Source: Aureimonas ureilytica DSM 18598 = NBRC 106430
GTDB lineage: Bacteria > Pseudomonadota > Alphaproteobacteria > Rhizobiales > Rhizobiaceae
Length of the DNA: 64,000 nt
Assembly: GCF_000382705.1 (NCBI RefSeq)
Contig: NZ_ARQE01000006.1
Span: 167,031 to 231,030, forward strand
Direction: 5' to 3'
Every line of letters starts with the position of its first letter. Within the stretch, counting starts at the first letter, position 1. Below the pieces are notes generated by a model. It saw nothing but the letters and a program-made list of their open reading frames with translations. It had not been told where the DNA came from and did no database searches. Below, one piece after another: positions 17,941 through 26,312 of the stretch. Both the position numbers and the translations under genes were made by a program.

Positions 17941-17970
17941 GCCGTCGGGATCGCCCTGTCTCCCGACGGC
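17941..17970 (-). terminator. stem-loop after the N-carbamoyl hydrolase gene
   Basis: A perfect 10-bp stem GCCGTCGGGA / TCCCGACGGC with a 10-base loop starts 11 bases after the hydrolase stop. On the minus strand it is followed by TCTCTCAATC rather than a T run, so it is either a weak intrinsic terminator or an mRNA-stabilising hairpin. Confidence 0.55.
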
Positions 17971-17981
17971 GCTGTGAAAGC

Positions 17982-19229
17982 CTAGTCCGAGATGCCGGCC
18001 GTCTCGAGCACGGCATGGAACAGGACATCCGCGCCGCGTTTCGCCCAGTCCTTGGTGATCTCCTCGGCCTCGTTGTGGCTGAGGCCATCGACGCAGGGGC
18101 AGAAGATCATCGCGGTCGGCGCGATACGGTTGATCCAGCAGGCGTCGTGACCGGCGCCCGACACGATGTTCCGATGCGAAAGCCCGAGCGTCTCGGCCGC
18201 GCGGCGCACGGCGGCGACGCAGGTCTCGTCGAAGGTCACGGGATCGAAATGGCCCGTCGGCTCGATCGAATGGCCGAGCTGGAGCTCGTCCGCGATGAGG
18301 ACGACGCCCGCCTCGATCCGCTCGCGCATCGCGTCCAGCACGGCCTTGTCCGGCGAGCGGATGTCGATCGTGAAGACGACGCGGCCGGGAATGATGTTGC
18401 GCGAGTTCGGGTAGACCTCGACATGGCCGATCGCGCCGACCGCGTTCGGCTGATGCGCCATGGCGGTCTCGTGGACGAGTTCGGTGATGCGCGCCAGACC
18501 CAGGCCCGCGTTGCGGCGCTTGCGCATCGGCGTCGAGCCGGTATGCGACTCCTTGCCGGTCAGCGTCACTTCCAGCCACCAGAGGCCCTGGCCGTGCGTC
18601 ACGACGCCGATATCGATCCCCTCGTCCTCGAGGATCGGCCCCTGCTCGATATGATATTCGAACAGCGCCCTGATCGGCCGCTGCCCGACCGGCTCGTCGC
18701 CCTCCCAGCCGATGCGCTTCAACTCGTCGCCGAAGCGCTTGCCCGAGGCGTCCTTGCGATCCTTCGCCCAGGCCTCCTCGTGAAGGCCGGCAAAGACGCC
18801 GGAGGAAAGCATCGCCGGGGCGAAGCGCGTCCCCTCCTCGTTCGTCCAGTTGACGACGACGATCGGGTGTTTCGTCCGAATGTTGAGATCGTTGAGGGAG
18901 CGGACGAGTTCGAGGCCGGCGAGAACGCCGAGCACGCCGTCATATTTGCCGCCGGTCGGCTGCGTATCGAGATGGCTGCCGACATAGACCGGCGGCAGGT
19001 CGGGCTCGGCGCCTTCGCGGCGCGCGAACATGTTGCCCATCGTGTCCACGGACATCGCCATGCCGGCGGCCTCGCACCAGCGCCGGAAGAGATGCCGCCC
19101 TTCGCCATCGGCGTCGGTCAGCGTCTGGCGATTGTTGCCGCCGGCAATGCCGGGGCCGATCTTCGCCATGTCCATCAGCGAGTCCCAGAGCCGGTCGCCG
19201 TCGATCTGGAGGTTGGATTCGAGCGCCAT
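17982..19229 (-). CDS. N-carbamoyl-beta-alanine / N-carbamoyl-amino-acid amidohydrolase (M20 family)
   Basis: The 415-residue Zn-dependent hydrolase belongs to the allantoate amidohydrolase/L-carbamoylase group. Visible motifs are GSHLDTQPTGGKYDGVLG (metal ligands, about 83-100), NWTNEEGTRFAP (about 126-137), EYHIEQGPILE and SGAGHDACWINRIAP near the C-terminus. Placed between dihydropyrimidinase and a beta-alanine-type aminotransferase, it most likely hydrolyses N-carbamoyl-beta-alanine (and the 2-methyl analogue) to the beta-amino acid, ammonia and CO2. It starts seven bases after the aminotransferase stop. Confidence 0.9.
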   Translation of the reverse strand: MALESNLQIDGDRLWDSLMDMAKIGPGIAGGNNRQTLTDADGEGRHLFRRWCEAAGMAMSVDTMGNMFARREGAEPDLPPVYVGSHLDTQPTGGKYDGVLGVLAGLELVRSLNDLNIRTKHPIVVVNWTNEEGTRFAPAMLSSGVFAGLHEEAWAKDRKDASGKRFGDELKRIGWEGDEPVGQRPIRALFEYHIEQGPILEDEGIDIGVVTHGQGLWWLEVTLTGKESHTGSTPMRKRRNAGLGLARITELVHETAMAHQPNAVGAIGHVEVYPNSRNIIPGRVVFTIDIRSPDKAVLDAMRERIEAGVVLIADELQLGHSIEPTGHFDPVTFDETCVAAVRRAAETLGLSHRNIVSGAGHDACWINRIAPTAMIFCPCVDGLSHNEAEEITKDWAKRGADVLFHAVLETAGISD

Positions 19230-19236
19230 CGCGCGT

Positions 19237-20565
19237 TCAGTCCAGGCTTTCGAGGATCGGCTTCAACGTATCGACGATCTCGGCGATCTGCCGTTCCTCG
19301 ATGATGAGCGGGGGCGACAGGGCGATGATGTCGCCCGTCGTGCGGATCAGGAGGCCCTTCTCGTAGGCCTTCACGAAGGCCGAGAAGGCGCGCTTGGTCG
19401 GCTGGCCCGGGATGGGCTCCAGTTCGATCGCGCCGATCAGACCGATGGTGCGGATGTCGATGACGTGGCGCGCGCCCTTCAGCGAATGGATCGCATCCGT
19501 CCAGGCGGGCGTCAGCGCCTTCGCGCGCTCGAACAGGCCCTCTTCCTTGTAGGTCTCGATCGTCGCAAGCGCGGCGGCGGACGCGATCGGGTTGCCGGAA
19601 TAGGTATAGCCATGCGCGAATTCGATCACATGCTCGGGGCCTTGCATGAAGGCCTCGTAGATCGTGTCCTTCACGAACACCGCGCCCATCGGAATGACGC
19701 CGTTGGTGAGGCCCTTGGCCGTCACCATGATGTCCGGCACCACATCGAAGTAATCCGAGGCGAAGGCCGTGCCGAGACGGCCATAGCCGGTGATGACCTC
19801 GTCGAAGATGAGAAGGATGCCGTGCTGGTCGCAAATCTCGCGCAGGCGTTTGAGATACCCTTTGGGTGGCGGCAGCACGCCGGTCGAGCCCGCCACCGGC
19901 TCGACGATGACGGCCGCGATCGTGGAAGGGTCGTGCAGCGTCGCGATGCGCAGCAGGTCCTCGGCAAGCTCGGCGCCGTTCTCCGTCTCGCCCTGCGGAT
20001 AGGGATTGCGCTCCGGGTCGTGCGTGTGGCGCATGTGATCGACGCCGGTCAGGAGCGTGCCGAACATCTTGCGATTGCCGACGATGCCGCCGACCGAGAT
20101 GCCGCCGAAATTGACGCCGTGATAGCCGCGCTCGCGCCCGATCAGCCGGAAGCGCGCGCCCTCGCCGCGCACGCGGTGATAGGCGAGCGCGATCTTCAGC
20201 GCGGTGTCGACCGATTCCGAACCGGAATTCGTATAGAAGACATGGTCGAGGCCTTGCGGCGCGATGGACACGAGCTTCGAGGCGAGTTCGAAGGCTTTGG
20301 GATGGCCCATCTGGAAGGCCGGCGCATAGTCGAGTTCGGCGGCCTGCTTCTGAATGGCCTCGGTGATCTTTGGTCGGCAATGCCCGGCATTGACGCACCA
20401 GAGCCCCGCCGTGCCGTCCAGCACCTGCCGCCCGTCGGCCGTCGTGTAGTGCATGTCCTTGGCGCCGACGAACATGCGGGGCGCTTGCTTGAACTGCCGG
20501 TTCGCCGAAAACGGCATCCAGAAGGCTTCCAGATTGTTGGTCTGGACAGGCGACATCTCGGTCAT
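19237..20565 (-). CDS. class III omega-aminotransferase (beta-alanine type)
   Basis: The 442-residue PLP enzyme of aminotransferase class III shows GTAGLWCVNAGHCRP, YTNSGSESVDTALK, the substrate/PLP motif FDEVITGYGRLG and the PLP lysine in VTAKGLTNGVIPMG. It is close to omega-amino acid:pyruvate aminotransferases, which convert beta-alanine to malonate semialdehyde. The homology and an in-frame ATG support the start at 20565 (MTEMSPVQTNN). The pathway context, directly before the N-carbamoyl hydrolase gene, makes beta-alanine or 3-aminoisobutyrate the probable amine donor. A RutR-like palindrome lies about 53 bases upstream of the start. Confidence 0.9.
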   Translation of the reverse strand: MTEMSPVQTNNLEAFWMPFSANRQFKQAPRMFVGAKDMHYTTADGRQVLDGTAGLWCVNAGHCRPKITEAIQKQAAELDYAPAFQMGHPKAFELASKLVSIAPQGLDHVFYTNSGSESVDTALKIALAYHRVRGEGARFRLIGRERGYHGVNFGGISVGGIVGNRKMFGTLLTGVDHMRHTHDPERNPYPQGETENGAELAEDLLRIATLHDPSTIAAVIVEPVAGSTGVLPPPKGYLKRLREICDQHGILLIFDEVITGYGRLGTAFASDYFDVVPDIMVTAKGLTNGVIPMGAVFVKDTIYEAFMQGPEHVIEFAHGYTYSGNPIASAAALATIETYKEEGLFERAKALTPAWTDAIHSLKGARHVIDIRTIGLIGAIELEPIPGQPTKRAFSAFVKAYEKGLLIRTTGDIIALSPPLIIEERQIAEIVDTLKPILESLD

Positions 20566-20617
20566 GGCGGGTCTCCGACGAACGCGGCGGAGCCAAAGAA
20601 GAGGCCGGGCCGAATTC

Positions 20618-20633
20618 TTGACTGACGGGTCAA
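20618..20633. promoter_or_regulatory. RutR-like operator upstream of the aminotransferase operon
   Basis: TTGACTGACGGGTCAA is a 16-base palindrome with arms TTGAC/GTCAA. In the minus orientation it agrees with the published E. coli RutR consensus TTGACCA-NN-TGGTCAA at 11 of 14 defined positions. A second, better match lies upstream of preT. The regulator itself is not in this window, so binding is inferred. Confidence 0.5.
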
Positions 20634-20801
20634 AAGGGAGGCTAGAAGGGCGTCGGGGGCCGGTCAAGCACAGTTAAGTCTGTGTCGAGACGATCAGCAT
20701 CGAGAAGAATTCCGGCGCGACGATCCGAACGAAAGCCGTCGAACTTCGCGCCGGGATCGCCCTGCGGACGCCGATCCTTTCAGTCGCGCAGGAGGTCACC
20801 C

Positions 20802-20847
20802 CCGCCCGCGCAACCTTGCCTCCGGCAGAGGGAGAAGGTGCGGGCGG
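20802..20847. terminator. long imperfect stem-loop after preA
   Basis: CCGCCCGC (20802-20809) pairs with GCGGGCGG (20840-20847) and ACCTT (20813-20817) with AAGGT (20835-20839), with a three-base bulge. The loop contains a further CTCC/GGAG pairing. There is no T run, so this may be a GC-rich terminator, an mRNA 3'-end hairpin or a dispersed palindromic repeat. Confidence 0.5.
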
Positions 20848-20893
20848 CGACCATCCTTCCGTCGCCCACGGTTCCCCTGGCGAAAGCCGCGCC

Positions 20894-22243
20894 TCACTCC
20901 GCCGGTTCGGCCTCGCGAACCATGGGCTCGGGCGCGAACTGCATCGCCTCCTTGCGCATCGGATTGTTCGGATGCGCCGTCCAGTTCGTGTATTCGGCCG
21001 GGATCGGGCGCTGGGTACGCGGATCGAACCCCTCGATCCGCTCCATCGTGATGCAGTTCTCGACCGGGCAGACATTGACGCAGAGATTGCAGCCGACGCA
21101 TTCCTCGTCGATCACCTCGAAATGCCGCGCGCCGTCCAGCATCGAGGTGATGGCTTGGTGCGACGTGTCCTCGCAGGCGATGTGGCAGCGCCCGCATTTG
21201 ATGCAGAGATCCTGGTCGATCCGCGCCTTGGTGACGTAACTGAGGTTCAGATACTGCCATTCCGTGACGTTGCGGGTGGCGCGTCCGCGAAAATCCTCGA
21301 TCGAGGCATAGCCCTTCTCGTCCATCCAGTCGGACAAGCCGGCCGTCATCTCCTGCACGACCTTGAAACCGTAGGTCATGGCGGCCGTGCAGACCTGCAC
21401 CGTGCCGCAGCCGAGCGAGATGAACTCGGCCGCGTCCCGCCAGGTCGTGATCCCGCCGATGCCGGAAATTGGCAGGTCGTAGGTCTCGCGATCGCGCGCG
21501 ATTTCCGCGACCATGTTGAGCGCGATCGGCTTCACGGCCGGGCCGCAATAGCCACCATGCGAGCCCTTGCCGTCGATGGTGGGCGTCGGCGCGAAATTGT
21601 CGAGATCGATCGAGACGATGGAGGAGATCGTGTTGATGAGCGAAACGGCGTCCGCCCCGCCCTTCTTCGCCGCGCGCGCCGGAAAGCGGATGTCCGTGAT
21701 GTTCGGCGTCAGCTTCACGATCACCGGCAGGTCGGAGTGCAGTTTGCACCATCGGGCGACCATCTCGATATAGTCGGGCACCTGACCGACCGCCGAGCCC
21801 ATGCCGCGCTCGCTCATGCCGTGCGGGCAGCCGAAGTTCAGCTCCACCCCGTCGCAGACCGTGCGGTCGACGCGCGAGAGGATCGCCCTCCAGCTTTCCT
21901 CGTCGCAGGGTACCATCAGCGAGGCGATCAGCGCGCGGTCCGGCCAGTTGCGCTTCACCCGCGCCATCTCTTCGAGATTGGTCTCGAGATCGCGGTCGGT
22001 GATCAGTTCGATATTGTTAAAGCCGAGGAGCCGTCGGTCGGGTCCGTGGATCGCGCCGTAGCGCGGGCCGTTGACATTGACGAGCGGCGTGCCGGCGGAG
22101 CCGAGCGTCTTCCAGACGACGCCGCCCCACCCCGCCTCGAAGGCGCGATTGACGTTGTATTCCTTGTCCGTCGGCGGCGCGGAGGCGAGCCAGAACGGAT
22201 TCGGCGAGCGGATGCCGAGGAAGTTCGTGGAAAGGTCGGCCAT
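20894..22243 (-). CDS. preA: NAD-dependent dihydropyrimidine dehydrogenase, subunit PreA
   Basis: PreA is the FMN- and Fe-S-containing subunit that reduces uracil or thymine to the 5,6-dihydro form. The 449-residue protein has a dihydroorotate-dehydrogenase-like barrel (about 1-310) with PNPFWLASAPPTDK and ELNFGCPHG, then a ferredoxin-type domain with CIKCGRCHIACED and CVGCNLCVNVCPVENCI, giving two 4Fe-4S clusters. The ATG at 22243 follows GGGAGGAAG, which settles the start. It lies 11 bases after preT and forms with it the first enzyme of the reductive pyrimidine pathway. Confidence 0.96.
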   Translation of the reverse strand: MADLSTNFLGIRSPNPFWLASAPPTDKEYNVNRAFEAGWGGVVWKTLGSAGTPLVNVNGPRYGAIHGPDRRLLGFNNIELITDRDLETNLEEMARVKRNWPDRALIASLMVPCDEESWRAILSRVDRTVCDGVELNFGCPHGMSERGMGSAVGQVPDYIEMVARWCKLHSDLPVIVKLTPNITDIRFPARAAKKGGADAVSLINTISSIVSIDLDNFAPTPTIDGKGSHGGYCGPAVKPIALNMVAEIARDRETYDLPISGIGGITTWRDAAEFISLGCGTVQVCTAAMTYGFKVVQEMTAGLSDWMDEKGYASIEDFRGRATRNVTEWQYLNLSYVTKARIDQDLCIKCGRCHIACEDTSHQAITSMLDGARHFEVIDEECVGCNLCVNVCPVENCITMERIEGFDPRTQRPIPAEYTNWTAHPNNPMRKEAMQFAPEPMVREAEPAE

Positions 22244-22254
22244 GTCTTCCTCCC

Positions 22255-23685
22255 TCAGAGCGCGCCGGGCACGAAGGCAGAGGCCGCTTGCGGCCACTGC
22301 CCGGCACCGAGCGTCGCGATCTCCGCCATGCGGCTCGTCAGTTCGCGATGGATGTCCTCGGCCGCGATCTTGCCGTCCTCGACGGCGATCACGGTGAGAT
22401 CGTCGCCCTCGGAAATGCAGTCGCCACCCGCCCAGACGCCGGCCATGCTGGTGCGGCGCGCGGCGTCCACCTTGATGCGCCCGCGCTCGAGATCGAGCCT
22501 CGCCGCCTCGGCCGAGACGCCGTCCGGCGCAAAGCTCTGTCCGATGGCCTTGAAGACCTGATCGGCCTCGATCACCACGCTTTCGCCGGTCGCGACGAGC
22601 CGATCGCCCTCCATCCGCGTGCGCTCGAATTCGATGGCGGCGATGTGCCCCGCATGGGCGATGAGGCGCTTGGGCTGGAGATGGCAGCGGATCGTCACGC
22701 CGCGCGTCTGCGCGAGGTCCTGCTCGTAGCGCGAGGCGTTCATGGCGTCGCGTCCGCGCCGATAGGCGAGCGTCACCTCCTCCGCGCCGAGCGCCTTCGC
22801 CTGCACGGCCGCGTCCACCGCCGTCATGCCGCCGCCGATCACGACGACGCGGCGGCCGACAGGCAGGCTGCCGAGTTCGGTCGTCTGCCGGAGGTCGGCG
22901 ATCCAGGCGACGGCGTCATGGCTGCCGCTTTCGCCCTCGCCTTCCGCTCCGAGCGCGTTGACGCCGGCAAGACCGAGGCCGAGAAACACGGCATCGAATT
23001 CCTGGCGGAGCTGGTCGAGATGGAGGTCGCGGCCGAGCGCCTTGCCGGTCTCGATCGTAATGCCGCCGATGGAGAGGATGAAGTCCACCTCGGCCTGCGC
23101 GAAGTTGCGCGTCGCCTTGTAGGCGGCGATGCCATATTCGTTGAGGCCGCCGGGCTTCGGCCGCGACTCGAAGATCGTCACCGAATGCCCGTGCATCGCG
23201 AGGCGATGGGCGCAGGACAGGCTGGCCGGCCCCGCGCCGACCACGGCGATCCGCCGGCCCGTTTCGGCCGCGCGGGTGAAGGGATGACGACCGCCCCCGA
23301 TCAGATGATCGGTCGCGTAGCGTTGCAGCATCCCGATCTTCACCGGCTTGCCCTCGGCGGCCTCGCGCACGCAGGCTTCCTCGCAGAGCGTTTCGGTGGG
23401 GCAGACCCGTGCGCACATGCCGCCGAGAATATTGGCCGACAGGATCGTCTTGGCCGCGCCGGTCGGATTGTTCGCCTGGATCTGCCGGATGAACAAAGGC
23501 ACGTCGATCGAGGTCGGGCAGGCCTCCATGCAGGGCGCGTCGTAGCAGAAATAGCAGCGATCCGCCTCGACCAGCGCCTCGTGCTTTTCCAGGGGTGGAT
23601 GAAGGTCGTCGAAGTTGCGGGCGAGATCGCTTTCCCCCAGTCGTCCGGGCGCGATATCGGGTTTGACGGGGGATATCTCGTTCAT
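22255..23685 (-). CDS. preT: NAD-dependent dihydropyrimidine dehydrogenase, subunit PreT
   Basis: The 476-residue PreT subunit carries Fe-S clusters, FAD and the NAD(P) site and feeds electrons to PreA. The N-terminal cysteine motifs CYFCYDAPCMEACPTSIDVP (about 43-62) and CARVCPTETLCEEACV are intact. They are followed by a Rossmann FAD motif VVGAGPASLSCAHRLA (about 149-164) and an NAD(P) motif VVVIGGGMTAVDAAVQA. This is the GltD/DPYD-like arrangement. It begins the preTA operon; upstream lies a 314-base divergent region shared with eutB, which contains a RutR-like operator. Confidence 0.96.
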   Translation of the reverse strand: MNEISPVKPDIAPGRLGESDLARNFDDLHPPLEKHEALVEADRCYFCYDAPCMEACPTSIDVPLFIRQIQANNPTGAAKTILSANILGGMCARVCPTETLCEEACVREAAEGKPVKIGMLQRYATDHLIGGGRHPFTRAAETGRRIAVVGAGPASLSCAHRLAMHGHSVTIFESRPKPGGLNEYGIAAYKATRNFAQAEVDFILSIGGITIETGKALGRDLHLDQLRQEFDAVFLGLGLAGVNALGAEGEGESGSHDAVAWIADLRQTTELGSLPVGRRVVVIGGGMTAVDAAVQAKALGAEEVTLAYRRGRDAMNASRYEQDLAQTRGVTIRCHLQPKRLIAHAGHIAAIEFERTRMEGDRLVATGESVVIEADQVFKAIGQSFAPDGVSAEAARLDLERGRIKVDAARRTSMAGVWAGGDCISEGDDLTVIAVEDGKIAAEDIHRELTSRMAEIATLGAGQWPQAASAFVPGAL

Positions 23686-23999
23686 TGCGAACCTCGTTTC
23701 CTCGACCCGTCCGGCCCCTTCTTTGGAACCGGTTCAGATTAGAATGATCCGAATTTTAGAGACCGTCAAATATTTTGATCTCTTGGTCAAACTTCACTCG
23801 CAACGCCTCTTTTTCATGCACTGCACGATGAAATACTGAGCTTCCCTTGGGGTCAGGACGGCGATTCATTTCGCAACTGCGCTGCGCAGTCTGGCGAGCG
23901 GCGCGGGCCGTTTTGCGGTGCAAGAGCGGCCGGGTTGACATCGGCCCTTTTCACGGCGCGGATGGTCAGCGATCCGATCCATGTTCGAGGTCCGCAAGG
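23686..23999. other. divergent intergenic region preT / eutB
   Basis: The preT-proximal half (about 23735-23830) is strikingly AT-rich for this genome and contains the RutR-like palindrome, consistent with a regulated promoter. The eutB-proximal half is GC-rich and shows no clear promoter or EutR-type site. The short frames here do not look like genes. Confidence 0.6.
23775..23790. promoter_or_regulatory. RutR-like operator upstream of preT
   Basis: TTGATCTCTTGGTCAA, read on the minus strand as TTGACCAAGAGATCAA, matches the RutR consensus TTGACCA-NN-TGGTCAA at 12 of 14 defined positions. It lies about 90 bases before the preT ATG in an AT-rich stretch. RutR is the uracil/thymine-responsive TetR-family regulator of pyrimidine catabolism, so the position fits the function of preTA. 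Confidence 0.55.
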
Positions 24000-25391
24000 A
24001 TGGCATACAAGGTTTCGCTCGGTGGCCAGACCTGGGTCTTTGCGGACCTGAAGGAACTGATGGCGAAGGCGACGCCGCTGCGGTCGGGCGATCTTCTAGC
24101 CGGCATCGCGGCGGGTTCGGCGCAAGAAGCGGCGGCGGCCCGCATCGTGCTGGCGGACGTGCCGCTGCGCACCTTTCTGACCGAACTCCTGATCCCCTAC
24201 GAGACCGACGAGGTGACGCGGCTCATCGTCGACAGTCACGACGAGGCCGCCTTCCGGCCGATCGCCCATTTCACGGTGGGCGAGTTTCGCGACTGGCTTC
24301 TGTCGGACCAGGCCACGACCGAGCGTCTCGCCGCACTCGCCCCCGGTCTGACGCCGGAAATGGCGGCGGCCGTGTCGAAGCTCATGCGCAATCAGGACCT
24401 GATCCTGGCCGCAAGCAAGGTGCGGGTGACGACCCGTTTCCGCAGCACGATCGGCCTCTCCGGCACGATGGCGACGCGCCTGCAGCCCAACCACCCGACC
24501 GACGATCCGCGCGGCGTCCTCGCCTCCACCCTGGAGGGTTTGAGCTACGGCTGCGGCGATGCGGTGATCGGCATCAATCCGGCCTCGGACTCGCCCAAGG
24601 CCGTCGCCGATCTCGTCCGCCTTCTGGACGAGCTGATCGCCCGCTTCGACATTCCGACGCAATCCTGCGTCCTCACCCATGCCACGACCTCGATCGAGCT
24701 GATCGAGCGCAAGGTGCCGGTGGATCTCGTGTTCCAGTCCGTCGCGGGCACGCAGGCGGCGAACGCCTCCTTCGGCGTTTCCCTCGCCATCCTGAAGGAA
24801 GCCCATGACGCCGGCCTGTCGATGAAGCGCGGGACGATCGGCGAGAACGTCATGTATTTCGAGACGGGCCAGGGCTCCTGCCTGTCGGCCAACGCCCATC
24901 ACGGCGTCGACCAGCAGACCTGCGAGGCGCGCGCCTATGCCGTCTGCCGCCCGTTCAAGCCGCTTCTCGTCAACACGGTGGTCGGCTTCATCGGGCCCGA
25001 ATATCTCTATGACGGCAAGCAGATCATCCGGGCCGGGCTGGAGGACCATTTCTGCGGCAAGCTGCTCGGCGTGCCGCTCGGATGCGACATCTGCTACACC
25101 AATCACGCGGAAGCCGATCAGGACGACATGGACACGCTCCTGACGCTTCTGGGAACGGCCGGGGTCAGTTTCGTCATGGCGGTGCCGGGCGCCGACGACA
25201 TCATGCTGAACTACCAGTCCACCTCGTTCCACGATCAGCTCTATGTCCGTGAGGTCCTGAAACTTCGCCGCGCCCCGGAATTCGCCGAATGGCTGGAGCG
25301 GATGGATCTCTGCGACGAAAGCGGCCGCCTGAAGCCGGTGAAGACGAACCATCCGCTGCAGTTCGAAGCCATGAGACTGTTGCCCGCATGA
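24000..25391 (+). CDS. eutB: ethanolamine ammonia-lyase large subunit
   Basis: EutB is the TIM-barrel catalytic subunit of the adenosylcobalamin-dependent enzyme that splits ethanolamine into acetaldehyde and ammonia. The 463-residue length is normal, and the sequence carries recognisable EutB stretches such as KLMRNQDLILAASKVRV, RLQPNHPTDDPRG, YGCGDAVIGINPASD and FYLETGQGSC-type YFETGQGSCLSANAHHG. MAYKVSLGG at 24000 is the typical N-terminus; the frame extends upstream without support. The stop overlaps the eutC start in an ATGA. No microcompartment or reactivase genes are present nearby. Confidence 0.96.
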   Translation: MAYKVSLGGQTWVFADLKELMAKATPLRSGDLLAGIAAGSAQEAAAARIVLADVPLRTFLTELLIPYETDEVTRLIVDSHDEAAFRPIAHFTVGEFRDWLLSDQATTERLAALAPGLTPEMAAAVSKLMRNQDLILAASKVRVTTRFRSTIGLSGTMATRLQPNHPTDDPRGVLASTLEGLSYGCGDAVIGINPASDSPKAVADLVRLLDELIARFDIPTQSCVLTHATTSIELIERKVPVDLVFQSVAGTQAANASFGVSLAILKEAHDAGLSMKRGTIGENVMYFETGQGSCLSANAHHGVDQQTCEARAYAVCRPFKPLLVNTVVGFIGPEYLYDGKQIIRAGLEDHFCGKLLGVPLGCDICYTNHAEADQDDMDTLLTLLGTAGVSFVMAVPGADDIMLNYQSTSFHDQLYVREVLKLRRAPEFAEWLERMDLCDESGRLKPVKTNHPLQFEAMRLLPA

Positions 25392-26197
25392 CGAACGAGA
25401 CAGAAACCACGCTTCAGCCTTGGTCGGCCGAGCCGGTGTCCGATCGTCTCGGCTTGCCGGAGGGTGTGACCGCCGCCCGCCTCGCGCTCGGCCGCGTCGG
25501 CGCCAGCCAGCCGACCAAGGCGGTTCTGGCCTTCGCGCTGGATCACGCCCGCGCCCGCGACGCCGTTCACACCGCGCTCGACTTCGAAGCCCTGGCAGAC
25601 GATCTGCGCGCGCTCGGCCTGGAAACGATCCGCGTGGAAAGCGCCGCGCCCGACCGGCAGACCTATCTGCGACGCCCCGATTTCGGACGAAAACTGTCGG
25701 ACGCCTCGCGCGCCCTCCTCCAAGATCGCCAGCCGGACACGGCCGATCTCGTCATCATGGTCGGCGACGGCCTGTCCTCGACCGCCGTGCAACAGGGTGC
25801 CGCGCCGCTGATCGCCGGGCTGATGCGCCAATTCGAGGCGGACAAGCTCACCGTCGCGCCGATCGTTCTCGCCTCGCAGGCGCGCGTCGCGCTGGCAGAC
25901 GAGATCGGTGAGGCGATGGGCGCGCGTCTCTCGCTCGTTCTGATCGGGGAGCGGCCTGGCCTTTCGGCGGCCGACAGTCTCGGCGCCTATCTCACCTTCG
26001 CGCCGCGCGTGGGCCGAACGGATGCGGAGCGAAACTGCGTTTCCAATATTCGAAGCGGCGGCCTGAGCCCGGACGCGGCCGCCTTCAAGCTGAGCTGGCT
26101 CGTTCGTCAGGCCTCGGCGTCGGGTACGAGCGGCGTTCGCCTCAAGGACGACAGCGATGTCGCCGCCATCGAACGCCTCGCCGAAGCCAAGCCGTAA
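25388..26197 (+). CDS. eutC: ethanolamine ammonia-lyase small subunit
   Basis: EutC binds the cobalamin cofactor with EutB in the ethanolamine ammonia-lyase dodecamer. The 269-residue protein shows RVGASQPTKAVLAFALDHARARDAVH (split by convention here as the conserved N-terminal block), VMVGDGLSS-type IMVGDGLSSTAVQ and the C-terminal LIGERPGLSAADSLGAYL and RNCVSNIR. The start overlaps the eutB stop by four bases, so the two are translationally coupled. A strong terminator follows three bases after the stop, so eutBC is a two-gene operon. Confidence 0.96.
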   Translation: MTNETETTLQPWSAEPVSDRLGLPEGVTAARLALGRVGASQPTKAVLAFALDHARARDAVHTALDFEALADDLRALGLETIRVESAAPDRQTYLRRPDFGRKLSDASRALLQDRQPDTADLVIMVGDGLSSTAVQQGAAPLIAGLMRQFEADKLTVAPIVLASQARVALADEIGEAMGARLSLVLIGERPGLSAADSLGAYLTFAPRVGRTDAERNCVSNIRSGGLSPDAAAFKLSWLVRQASASGTSGVRLKDDSDVAAIERLAEAKP

Positions 26198-26233
26198 CGC
26201 GGCGCTCGATCCTACGAGCGCCGTGTGCTTTTC
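26198..26233 (+). terminator. rho-independent terminator of eutBC
   Basis: CGGCGCTCG (26200-26208) pairs perfectly with CGAGCGCCG (26215-26223) around the loop ATCCTA. Two more pairs are possible at the base. It is followed by TGTGCTTTTC and starts directly after the eutC TAA. Confidence 0.85.
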
Positions 26234-26312
26234 GGTTGAGCGAAGGCGTCAGCTCGCCGCTCGCGGCCCTCGACCGGCCGAGCCGGAGGCCAGCCTCGCG
26301 GCGCGAGGCGCC

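Larger units (their letters stand above)
20566..20893. other. intergenic region between preA and the aminotransferase gene
   Basis: This 328-base gap within a set of same-strand genes holds a RutR-like palindrome (20618-20633) near the aminotransferase gene and a large imperfect stem-loop (20802-20847) about 46 bases past the preA stop. Together they suggest that preTA is terminated here and a second promoter starts the downstream operon. I see no gene in it. Confidence 0.6.

Noticed and set aside
23756-23941. Short frame between preT and eutB as a leader peptide gene
   Set aside because: It overlaps the AT-rich promoter region, has no ribosome binding site and no meaningful sequence.
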